This document shows positions 1 to 9,679 of a stretch of 64,000 nucleotides of DNA, one piece after another (the stretch's first letter is position 1; every line of letters starts with the position of its first letter). The position numbers and the translations under genes were made by a program. Under the pieces are notes generated by a model. The model was not told the origin of the DNA and did not search any database. It worked only from the letters and a program-made list of their open reading frames with translations. This stretch comes from Bryopsis sp. KO-2023 (lineage: Eukaryota; Chlorophyta; Ulvophyceae; Bryopsidales; Bryopsidaceae), in NCBI GenBank assembly GCA_030272585.1, contig BSYQ01000008.1, forward strand, positions 5,270,001 through 5,334,000, given 5' to 3'.

Positions 1-734
1 TTCGAATCCGGAGGTGCACAGGATTTTTGGTTTTTTTTTGGATCATTTTTTCCTTGTGATCCATGTAAATTCTGCAATCATCCACTCTCAATTTGGTATT
101 CGGGACTTTGAAAAATGCACATGTCATCTCCAAAAAAAGATCAGCTAATAATCATTTCAGATTGCCCTTGGATGAACAAGCAAGGTGAAGAAGAAGTGGC
201 CATATTGCAAATCCTTTCATTGGGAATTTCTGGTTCTCGCAAATCCTATCAACGGATGGGCAAATAATGTATGGTAACTCAGTTGGCCTCCACATCTATT
301 GGACTTATTGGTCCGCGTGTTTTCAGCACTAGTTCCAAGTTCTGCAGGAAGAAACCTGTTGCAAATTGATGGAGGGAAAAAACCTGTTGCAAAAGGATGG
401 AGGTGATCCGGAAATCATGGAAGAAGATTTTTGAGTTCTGGTTCCTTCCACATAGGACTAAGAAGAAGCAATGTGCCCTTGCACAGGCCCTATGTTCAGG
501 GATGGATCTCTGGACCCTAATTCGTCCTACATCTCTTCAGAAATTCCTGTACCTACTGGAGATTTTGGTACCCCTGGAAAAGGAATTCTCTCTGGTGTTT
601 CACAGCTCATTTTTCAACTTCAAAAAACAAAAGCTTTTTAACTGCTGGTGGAGTGCTTCCACCAGCAGGTCCAGTCTGAAATTCATCTACCTTGCAACTG
701 AACCAACAAAGGACTGCGGAAGCATGTTTTTTTT
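1..734. other. left edge, no gene recognised
   Basis: No convincing exon seen. An open frame at 397-771 (+) has no recognisable domain and runs into T-rich DNA. A perfect hairpin lies at 642-668 (arms CTGCTGGTGGA and TCCACCAGCAG, 5-base loop). Similarity to the other two large repeat units starts near 735. Confidence 0.5.
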
Positions 735-2240
735 TACAGTTTTTTCAAATGTGTGTATATTTACAACTTGAGCCTTGATCATTCACTTCTAGCTATTTAC
801 CCAAGACACCCTTCCAAGAGGAACCTTCCCCAATTTCCATTTCAAAGCATCGTTCCCTCCACATCGAAGAAAAAAATCTTCCGCCAATCGATCGAAAACA
901 AAAACAGATAATACACATTTTTCAGTGGGCAAAATTGAACCCTGGAGCTACTGGATGCTACCCTTTTTTTTACTTGCAAAATCCTGCAAGTGTCCATCAG
1001 AAAAAAAAACCCTCTTATGTTCAAAACTTCACCACCAGTCTTTTCCCTTTCTTTTTTTGAACATAAATTATCCACAACGATCCGCCTCCAGGAAAATTTA
1101 GTTTTTCTTCTATAAACCCGATCATATGTATCTTCTGACCAACAATACCTTCCACTCTAAACACCATGAGCAGTTTTCATTGCTTCACCACACACACCAA
1201 TACCATCCATATCGAATATCAACATTTCTTTTTTTTCTTTCTCTCATTTGACCTTTCCTAAATACCCTGTTCGCTTTTTTTCCTATTTCTACCCACATCT
1301 CAAATTTCACACGATGACCCTCCAACAGGAAAAAAAAAAACAAATTTCCATTCTCATGAACATTCATATAAATGAATGGATTGCCTTGGAATCAGCTTTC
1401 AACCAATCCTCGGGAAAAAAAGCCCATATAACACCTTTGTTTTCACATAAAAACCACCCTCTTTGCCCCGACAGACATACATTGGTAGGGATCCAAATCC
1501 CTTCCCAAAATTCAAAACAAAGTTGAAAAACTTTTTTGTTGAGAGTGAAAGGCGATTCCTGCACTTTCATTTGAACAAATAAACAAATCAACAACAGATA
1601 TAGTAAGGAAACAATCCTTAAGTATATCTGTGAAAAATGAAAACCAAAAAATGGAATTCATCACCTTGCTGGCCGGTAATTTTTTCTCTCAATGTCCCTT
1701 GTAAGTAAAATTGTAAACCATTCCCTCCAAATATCTTCCCCACCCAACCCTTTTTTCCCTTTTTTTTCCCAAAGAAAATCTTTTCTTTTTTTGCTTCTCT
1801 AGCACCCCGCCACTCTTTTTTTGCTTTTCTGATTTTTTTTTCTAAAAATACATTGTGTTGGTTCAACTTTAACTTCTTTTGATTAGTGTTACATCAGCAA
1901 TTAAGGTTTTTTCTTAGAACCCTCCCCCCTGGCTGTATTTCTGATTTTTTTTTTTCCTTTTTTCTTCTTTTTTTTCTCTATTTGTAAACCCCCCTGCCCA
2001 ATTTTTGGGTTTTTCTGTGCATTCTATTGTTTCATAGCACCTAATGTCTCTCTTTATTTTTTTTTTATTGCCCGCCACTCTTTTTTTTTCTTTTTTTGAT
2101 ATTTTTTAGTTTGCTTGCCCGCCACTCTTTTTTTTCCTTTTCTTGATTCTTTTTTTTTCTTTTGCCAAACTCTTCATCGAATCCTAATGTACCTAAAACA
2201 TAATTGTTTAGATTCCCCGCCAAAAAGTACTAACCCGATG
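735..2240. other. T-rich conserved block downstream of P1
   Basis: No gene firmly called. On the minus strand, exon-like pieces are shared with U2 and U3, for example around 1,435-1,545 (residues FGKG...MYVCR near 23,290-23,400 and 28,420-28,500) and 1,215-1,330 (LLEG, GKKANRVF). Some length differences between copies are multiples of three, which hints at coding, but frames also break between copies. They could be exons of a second gene per unit or a decayed one. Confidence 0.3.
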
Positions 2241-2285
2241 TACTCGCTATGTCTCCACGTCAGTCTTGGCAGGATGGAGGTCCTC

Positions 2286-3928
2286 CTAAAATTGGTTGGA
2301 AAACAGAGTGAAGTTGTCTTCACTCTGATACCACCAGTCAGTCTGCCACAACACAAAAAAACAAACGTATTCAATTCCCCACTCTCACAATCAAACCTTC
2401 ATTTTGCCATTCATTCACTTGCTTTTTTAATTTTTGTATTTCACCAGCAGCAGTACAAATGAGTTTTGCTCAACAATCAAACATAGAAGAGCACAAAACT
2501 CAGTGGCCTTTAAAAATGAGAATTCCTCAATATGCTCCACAGAACTCAATACCAATTTCAATCCTTTGCAATCAAATCCATGCATCAACACAGGGGTGCT
2601 ACAGGGAGGAACCACCATTGGATTTAACAGTCACATACAGTAGGATTATTCAAAACAAAAATTGTGACACTCACCGAATCAGCAGGAGGGCTACTTTCGT
2701 GGTGGTTGGTGGCCTCTGGTTCTCCTGATGGCTGCAGAAAAACCACACACAAGCAAAACCACAGTCCTCAGCCATCCACCGCAGAGACTCCTCAAAATCA
2801 ACCACTTCACTGTTTTGCATCGAGGTGGCAACCACTTGAGCCCAGCACAACCATACTTCCTCAGCATTTATGGCCCTGCATTGTTACCTGAAACCCTAAC
2901 GGGTCGATATGGTGGTAGAAGGTGGGGTCGTCGAATTGAGGTAGCCGTGTCCTTGGGTAGGAAGCTGGCAGATGGTGGGTGAGTGGGTCAGTGAAGTGGG
3001 ACAGATCCCTCCGATAGTCGGAATCTGACGGTTGGGGGATGGACCCCCTGCAAAGCACACAGACAATCAAAGGTGCATTTGGACTTTTCCTTGCAACATT
3101 TTGCATTGTTTGATTTTGGTGGTTTATATTAAACAGGAATTTCAGCAACTGGAGAAAGCCAGGTCACATTTGGAGGTTTATCAACAGCTTCTCAGAACAA
3201 CGTTCACAACAACAAAACCCAAATAATTTAAGGACCAACAACACCAACACCTACCTGCAGCAGCCCTCAAGAAGGGCCAGGGTTGCTGCCAGGTCCCCTT
3301 CGTGATGAGCTGCCCCTCCAACCGTCGGCCTGGCTCCATCAAGCATTAGGTCGGCAACGAGGTGGTTTACATCCACCACGTTGCCGACCCTGTCTGCCTG
3401 GGAGCCGACGGTTGAGGGGCACCTGGATTGAGGTATGGTCGATGATGGGGGGGTTGATGGAGGGGGGGTCGATGATGGGAGGGACACAGATGAAGGGCTG
3501 GTGGCTGTTAAGCTCACCGTGGGTGGGGGAGTGAAGATAGCAGCTGCAGAACACAAGGACATCAATAAACATTAATGACAGGGAATATTCCCTGTCCAAC
3601 CATTGAAACAAGATAGGGGCAGATTCTCTGGGACCAGGCCCACAGATGATCCGGAAACACCATTATCTTTGCATCATGCATGTTTCATTTGTGAGACTTT
3701 ACATAGTGCTCGATTTTCAATGATCACTGAAAATCAGCAAAATTATTTTGGGGGATGGAGGGGTTTCTCTTTACCTGGACCATGTGGTACCGATGCTGTT
3801 AGGGATATGGTCCCCAATCCTGTCTTGCTTTCCCACGACGCCAACTCGAATGTTGGCTCGTTCTCCCCTCCATCAAAGCAGCAAAACAATACTTTTTTGG
3901 CGGAAGCCCACAACGTGTTCGAGTTCAT
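2286..3928 (-). CDS. gene P1, unrecognised 287-residue protein, six exons
   Basis: Exons on the minus strand: 3775-3928, 3255-3543, 2888-3047, 2675-2724, 2445-2598, 2286-2342. All introns are GT-AG and the phases close to 288 codons including the TAG stop. The start ATG follows directly after an intron acceptor (TTGCAG), so a 5' leader exon ending at 4241 is expected. The protein has a short N-terminal segment with a Cys pair (KKVLFCCF, a possible lipidation site), a Pro/Ser/Thr-rich linker, and a conserved core (VVDVNHLVADLMLDG, GGAAHHEGDL, LLEGCCR). A middle segment contains PRTRLPQFDDP. The C-terminal part is leucine-rich and ends DNFTLFSNQF. No family was recognised. P2 and P3 keep the same exon structure, and synonymous changes near the C terminus favour real coding. 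P1 lacks one intron that P2 and P3 have. Confidence 0.72.
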
Positions 3929-4332
3929 CTGCAACGAAAACGAATTGGGGTCCCAATTAGTCATAATTAGAAATACCCTCATCACTGTTGAAGGTTTATG
4001 TCGAATCAAGCAAACGCATGCGTTTGCTTGCACAAGCGAGACCCGAGAAACCAGCTCACGCCCCCCCAAAACAGGTGCGCTTCAACGCAAAAAGGACGCC
4101 TTGCAAGCGTTCCCCGGCTCAAGGAAAATAGCTCTATCTGCGACATTATATGGTCGTCCGCAATTACAGCAAACTAGACCAATCACTGCTGGGGACACAG
4201 TAGAGATCGGCTCACTCTGGGAGCGGGGGAGGCTTCTTACCTTGCTCTGGTGATGGTTTAATGCCTTGATGTTCCTGAAACTCGGGTTGGAAACTCTAGG
4301 CTGTTTGCGAAGAAAGGATAACCCCTGTGCCA

Positions 4333-4343
4333 GTTCTTTTATA
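4333..4343 (-). promoter_or_regulatory. TATA box of P1
   Basis: The minus-strand sequence reads TATAAAAGAAC in the context CTCCGTATAAAAGAACT. About 90 bases downstream an exon ends at a clear donor (GCAAG/GTAAGAAG, exon edge 4241), consistent with a non-coding first exon. The same box is intact in U3 (31,522-31,532) and degenerate in U2 (near 26,275-26,285). Confidence 0.6.
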
Positions 4344-4410
4344 CGGAGTACCGCACCTGACAGATACAGTACGCTTGCCGCGCATATCGGCACACTTTCC
4401 TTTCGACGGT

Positions 4411-4862
4411 CTTTCGAACGGTGCCGGCTGGATGTCGCACAGCGGGAGTTACGAGCTCTGTGACGGCTCGGGGCATCAGTTTTGTGCGAGGTATGAAATT
4501 AGCATTACTACAATGAAAAGGAAGCAGAAAATATATATTAGTTTGCAGCGTGGTGCTCCTTTCCTCCCAAATTTTGTGTGCACTTGCCTCATGGATTCCG
4601 AGTGCGGTGTGAGTGGCGCACCAGGTAGTCGCTTAATTCTGAGATACTCCTTGAGCGTTTTCGTTTCCGTTTCTAGACAAACTCTGCCGTCAGTGCGGAG
4701 GTACCGATGTACCGACCATGAGGGTAGTTTCATCATCGCTGCTGCATAGGTTACTGGTCATTGGTCATTTGGACGATAATTTCAAAGGGAGGCCATTTGC
4801 ACCTTTCGAACAGTGCTGGTTGTGTGTCGCACGCATTGAGAGTTACGAGCTTCGTGGCGGCT
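4411..4862. promoter_or_regulatory. paired upstream motif of P1
   Basis: Two related copies of a ~57-base motif (4411-4468 and 4803-4862) share CTTTCGAAC, GTCGCAC and AGTTACGAGCT. They lie ~70 and ~460 bases upstream of the P1 TATA box. U3 has both copies (31,600-31,656 and 32,011-32,064); U2 has one clear copy (26,342-26,400). Conservation in a non-coding position suggests regulatory sites. Confidence 0.4.
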
Positions 4863-5129
4863 TAAATCAGATTTGTGAAGAGGAAAGCCATTTCTGTGGA
4901 ACCAAGGTGGAACTGATTTCATCGAAGCATGAATTTTGAAGTACCATGTTCTTAGAAAAAGCGTACCCACAACGAAAAGCCTCTCACCCGGACCTGCCCC
5001 CAAACAGGGCCGTTCTTCATCAAAACATCCACCCAACTCATGTTCCCAACTCGACACCAACCCAAAAGTGGGGTTCATCCATGTGTGACCGAAATCTCAG
5101 TATCAAAACAATATCAACACCAAAAAAAG

Positions 5130-5626
5130 TCAAAATCCATTCATACTTATGACCCCCCTGCAGTCGTGCTGGCGACTTGCTGGGTGAGCAAGATCTTCTT
5201 CTAGAAGTATTGCTCGATGAATTGACAAGTGCGCGCCAGGGTCGGTGAACGCATTTACTTGGTCGTTGTATCTCCAGTACTGATCACCCTTGAAGAAGTA
5301 TGTCTTTCCGTCTGGACCGTTGGAAGACAGCATTCAGGTTATCAGGGACACCACGCCAATTCGCCATGATCAACTTTGGGTATCCGGAGTCCACCTTGTT
5401 GGCCTTGTCGTTGTATCCCCAGTACTAGTTACCCTTGAAAAAGTATGTCTTCCCGTTGGTCCGGACCACTGGAAAATGGCGTCGACGTTGGCTGGCCTAC
5501 CTCCTCCAACCGGCAATGGGTAAGCGGACTCAACTTGGTTGTCCGACCGGCAGGTCTACCCTCAGCCAGCAAAGCTAGCGCCACCGCGCTCAACGCGAGA
5601 ACTACGAACTTCATCTGGACAGCCAT
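5130..5626 (-). pseudogene. hemopexin-repeat secreted protein, decayed copy
   Basis: From 5,626 the minus strand encodes a good signal peptide (start MAVQMKFVVLALSAVALALL, cleavage near AEG). It is followed by hemopexin-type repeats: NVDAIFQWSG, YWGYNDK, NLNAVFQRS, FFKGDQYWRYND. Hemopexin repeats form four-bladed propellers that bind haem, metals or matrix partners. The repeats lie in more than one frame and one conserved Gln position reads as TAG, so the gene looks broken, with at least one frameshift and one stop. A related open fragment lies at 32,070-32,462. Confidence 0.6.
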
Positions 5627-5932
5627 CCAGAAAGTGATCGACCTGGTCTAAGATCTTCCCGCAAACTATACTGACCAGGCATCGTTCTCCCTATTCGTCA
5701 CGAGCAGCGGCCAAGAGAAACTTTATCCACCCGTTAATCCCCACCAGTCTCTACGAGGTGGAAGTGAAAATGAAGAGGAAGCAAGACAGGGCCAAAACGA
5801 ATCTTAAGGCCAGGACTGAAAAGAAAATGGAGAGAAGAAAGATGAAACGACTGAAACGAGCGATGAGCCAGTATGCGGGTGATCAAAGCAAGGTACATAT
5901 CAAATTGGTTTTCGTTTGGATTGTGGAGAAAT

Positions 5933-6009
5933 AATTCTGTCCGGGTCCGTAGAGCGGATCGTCGCGACTAGAATTACATCCTGGCGGGGGTTCGAGTCCC
6001 GCTCTCCAC
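5933..6009 (+). tRNA. tRNA-like sequence, identity unclear
   Basis: A 77-base segment has 7-bp complementary ends (GTGGAGA and TCTCCAC), a B-box (GGTTCGAGTCC), and GTAGAGC at the expected D-arm position, with T-rich DNA after it. The D and anticodon stems do not fold well, and the T stem has a mismatch. It may be a decayed tRNA or a tRNA-derived repeat. Confidence 0.3.
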
Positions 6010-6889
6010 ATTTTCATTTTCACACAACAAAGACCACCATTCTGTCTCAGCTTCTGCTTCCCTCTCTTGGTGGTTTTCTTAATTCTACGATCGCCATTTC
6101 TTCGATAGTCATAGCTCAGCAGTGGGTGGATGCTTGGGGTGCTCCGCTGCAATTTCTTTTTCCTGCATTGTTAAAGGAATCAGATTTTCTCCACGATAGT
6201 ATGCTGGCCTTTTGGACCCTGTGAATCTCCTAAAATCCCCTTGTTGAACTTCCTAGCATTGTCTCCAATCGGTTCCGTTCTGTTTAACATTCTTTCTGAT
6301 GTACCTGCTGATGATATCCTCCAATAGTGAAACAGTTCGCTGACCTTGGTGCATAACACATAAGAAGGGTGGAAATCAGATTGTCCTCCCAATGCCTTTT
6401 GGGGTGGGTATGGCAGTCCGTTCCCTTGGAGGATGTACCACTGTTCTTTGGGTGTTTAGCACTGCCCAAATCAAGCTGACTATGTTGCTATGACCTTAGA
6501 CAGATCGATGTCTACTTGTCAAACATATCATGACACCGTTACCAACGAAAATATTTGAACATGCAGTGCATCAAATCTTTTCGCTGCGAAAATTGGACGC
6601 GACGAGACTCTGTCTTACATTCGTTGCTAATTCGAATAATATTACTAATCACCACAGTTCCACTTTTAAGAAAACAGCACAAAGAGAAGACTTCGCTTCG
6701 AATACAACCCATGAAAACCCCGGCACTCCCAAAAAACACAACCTCTCTGCAACCAGACTTACAGTCTCATTTCCTAAAATCAGAAAACACCCATTGGCAA
6801 CTCTCCTCTCCCTCTTTCTAAAAGGTCAGTTTCCATTTCAAAACCTCCCCTTGTCACTCCTTTTATCCCAAGTTTTTTCTAATCACCTT

Positions 6890-7217
6890 CACTCCTTGAA
6901 GTCCCACTATCCAACTGCTCTATTTTTTCCTTCATCACTTTCCCTTTTTCAGATAAAACTGTAGTCACCTCCACCATGGTCGAAATTTTCAAAACAAAAT
7001 CAGCCCTCCCTGAATCCTTACACAAACCTTTCCAAAACCAGACAGAAGTTTCATTTCCTTGCATTGCCCTCCACAACTTTTTACATGTAAGGTGTAAACC
7101 TGATAACTGCTGAGGATTGCCCTCTTCTTCACCACAATTCTCAAACTGCAAAGCGAGCATCCATGCTGGACGAGGTCGACCAAGGTGCCCTGAGCATTCG
7201 AGAAGGCTTCTATTGAC
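6890..7217 (-). other. possible exons of an interrupted host gene
   Basis: The minus strand has an acceptor-like ATGCTCAG at 7,190-7,200 followed by an open stretch (GTLVDLVQHGCSL). On the far side of the FB2 insertion, 15,469-15,720 holds further exon-like pieces (LALGLAKFVPVIDFAAFL; AVLYLVMWTNINGCCF) with donor and acceptor signals in matching phase. This suggests one minus-strand host gene whose introns received the FB2 and C insertions. The product was not recognised. Confidence 0.25.
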
Positions 7218-7242
7218 ATCTCAACCAGACCTGGGCGCCGAC

Positions 7243-8253
7243 CATACTATGGATCTGATCGATCTTCCAAAACTAAGGTAATATTAGGTCACAGCAGTAA
7301 TCCGACATCATAACTGCGTCCTAGAACCGATTTTAGCAATGATCGGTTTTTTTTTTTTTTTTTTTCATTTTTGGCTGATCGGTGATCGTGATCGTGATCG
7401 GCCGATCAAATGTTGATCGTGCTCTTGATCGTCCGATCACATGTTGATCGTGATCGTGATCGGTTCGCCGATCACCGATCTGATCGGTTGTTCCGATCAC
7501 GATCCCGATCACGATCAAGCGCCGCGACCTGTCGGCACTTCATCGGCTGACCTTGATCGGTGTGATCGTGATCGGCCGATCGTGATCGGACCTGCATCCG
7601 ATCATGATCGGTATTGATCATTTGATCGATGAATTGATCGGTCTCGCGAAAATGCCGACAAGTCACCACCCGCAGGTGTTTCTGAGGTGGAAGGATTCGA
7701 ACCGGGTACCTAACAGACTAGAGACAAACGCATTAACGCTTGGACCACTCGGAGCCACGGTTTGAAGGTCATCCGTGTCATTATATACGTGATCTGTCAG
7801 TCCGACAAACTGAGGTATATAATGACACGGATGACCTACAAACCGTGGCTCCGAGTGGTCCAAGCGTTAATGCGTCTGTCTCTAGTCTGTTAGGTCCCAG
7901 GTTCGAATCCCTGCACCTCAGAAACACCTGCGGGTGGTGATTTCTCGGCATTTGTGATGGACCGATCAATTGACCGATCATGATCCGATCTAATCGGCAT
8001 CTCCGATCACGATCACGATCAAGCCTGTCGGTGCTTGATCGGCCGATGTTGAACGGTGTGATCGTGATCGGCCGATCAAAGTTGGCCGATTAAATCGGTC
8101 AGCCGATCAGATTGGTGATCGGCCGATCTCCATCGATGATCGGCCAAACCGATTTGATCGGCGATCGATCTGATCGGAAAAACCCGATCACGATTTAATC
8201 GGTCGGACCGATCAATCCACGACCGATTAGATCGTGATCGGATCCATAGTATG
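7243..8253. mobile_element. FB1 foldback element copy 1
   Basis: The 1,011-bp element has ends CATACTATGGATC and GATCCATAGTATG and is flanked by the 8-bp repeat GCGCCGAC (7235-7242, 8254-8261). Almost the whole element is an imperfect palindrome centred near 7,800, built from GATCGG, CGATCA and GATCGTGATCG motifs. Each arm carries a tRNA-like module (7682-7758 minus, 7845-7921 plus). One arm starts with a T-tract. The 8-bp duplication suggests movement by an hAT-like transposase in trans. Copies at 18,891-19,916 and (partial) 38,872-39,248. Confidence 0.85.
7845..7921 (+). other. tRNA-like module in FB1 arm
   Basis: It contains an A-box-like GTGGCTCCGAGTGG and a B-box GGTTCGAATCC at normal tRNA spacing, resembling Ser/Leu-type tRNAs. 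The acceptor stem does not pair, so it is not expected to be a working tRNA. The mirror copy is at 7682-7758 on the minus strand. It may supply RNA polymerase III promoters facing outward from the palindrome centre. Confidence 0.5.
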
Positions 8254-8639
8254 GCGCCGACCCGTTGGACCGGACCGGACAGGACCGGCAACCACTTTCT
8301 GGACCGGATTTGACCTTTCTTAGACAGGTCAAATCCGGTCTGGAAAGGTCAAATCCGGTCCAAGAAAGGTCAAATCCGGTCTAGTAAAGGCCACCTTTTC
8401 TAGACCGGATTTGACCTTTCTGGACCGGATTTGACCTTTCCAGACAGGTTGTCGCCTGTCTAGTACGGTCATACTCGTGTGACCTGTTTTAGACCGGTGT
8501 GACCCTGTTTTAGACCGATGTGATGCCCAATATGACCTGTTTTAGACCGACTCCAAGTCGGTCTGGACAGGTGGGCCGCCTGTCCAGACCGACCTGGCAC
8601 CTGTCTAGAACAGGTCACACAATTAAGCACTTTTTAATG

Positions 8640-8990
8640 TGTTAATCGATTGAGAACTGATTCAATTGATTAAAGAACAAAGTATTATTTATTATATACA
8701 TTTTTAATGCATGAATGACGTGAGGGTTTAATTTTGGAAAATTAAACGGGTACTTAAAAGTAACGGCCCCCTTTTGAGCGTCCCTGTGGTGGGGTCCACT
8801 AGTGATAGTGTCTTCGACTCGGGCTTAGCCAACTTGGGTTTGAATCCTCCTTGAGTCGACCGACTCCCTTTAGTCGGTGGCTGGTGGGCTTGGCTCACGT
8901 CATTCATGCATTAAAAATGTATATAATAAATAATACTTTGTTCTTTAATCAATTGAATCAGTTCTCAATCGATTGATACACAATTAGCAC
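8640..8990. repeat. inner palindrome of FB2 with tRNA-like loop
   Basis: The arms (TTAATCAATTGAATCAGTTC and its complement; ATTCATGCATTAAAAATG and its complement) flank a loop at about 8,727-8,897. The loop has a B-box-like GGGTTTGAATCC and a GTGGTGGGGTCC stretch upstream. In copy 2 (39,306-39,390) the box reads GGGTTCGAATCC, closer to consensus. So FB2, like FB1, carries a tRNA-like module. Confidence 0.5.
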
Positions 8991-9297
8991 GTTAAAAGTG
9001 CTTAATTGTGCGACCTGTTCTAGACAGGCTCCAGGTCGGTCTGGACAGGCAGCCCACCTGTCCAGACCGACTTGGAGCCGGTCTAAAACAGGAGAACAAC
9101 CCTGTCAAGACAGGGTCGTTCCGGTTTTAGACAGGTCACATCGCCGGTCTAATAAAGGCGAAATGTGGGTGTGACCTGTCTAAAAACGGAAAATCTGTCA
9201 GAAAACCGGTCCAGATTTCTGCAGATTTCCGAGGTTGACTAGACCGGAGTGGACAGGACCGGACAGGTCACAACCTGTCCGGTCTTGCAAGGACCGG

Positions 9298-9533
9298 TGT
9301 TACAAAAACCTCCCCGAACCCTCCCTCGAAGCCTCCTTAACCCATCAAACCCCCACTCATTGATGGGACCCTTGATTAATGTCATTAGGGCGAGGCACCA
9401 GGGTTCTTGAGCTATAGGATCTGCTATTGGGATCCTATGGACCTTAAGCTCTGACTAGGCTATCACTAGTGCCCGTAGCTAGTCTGTAGCTCTAGCTAGT
9501 GCTTACTAGACATCTCGGTGATCACTTGTAACA
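9298..9533 (-). repeat. 3' LTR of element A
   Basis: 236-bp terminal repeat matching 15123-15358 base for base on inspection. In element orientation this is the downstream LTR. Confidence 0.93.
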
Positions 9534-9679
9534 GTGCCCCCTCCTTAGATGTGAAGCCGCCTCGGGTTCACTAGGAATCAAATGCATGATAGGAATCATA
9601 CAAATGATAGTGTCTAGTAGTTACACTATTTTAAGAGAGGAGATCATCATCATCCAGTGGCCAACTGTGATATGATGTC

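Larger units (their letters stand above)
735..4990. repeat. large duplicated unit U1 (of three)
   Basis: Aligns by eye with 22,620-26,765 (U2) and 27,740-32,110 (U3), sharing blocks in the same order: a stretch starting ACTTGAGCCTTGATCATTCA, T-rich tracts with CCGCCACTCTTTTTTT, all exons of gene P, its promoter, and a repeated upstream motif. The copies differ by many substitutions and indels, so the duplications are not recent. U1 is separated from U2 by the nest of mobile elements at 7,218-22,219; U2 and U3 are adjacent. Confidence 0.85.

Noticed and set aside
2572-2731. Alternative end of P1 at a TGA after HPCVDAWI
   Set aside because: A slightly later acceptor for the fourth exon gives a longer frame closing in all three copies, with synonymous changes in the last exon.
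7330-8250. CRISPR-like array
   Set aside because: Short GATCGG words are irregularly spaced and palindromic; no constant repeat/spacer pattern.
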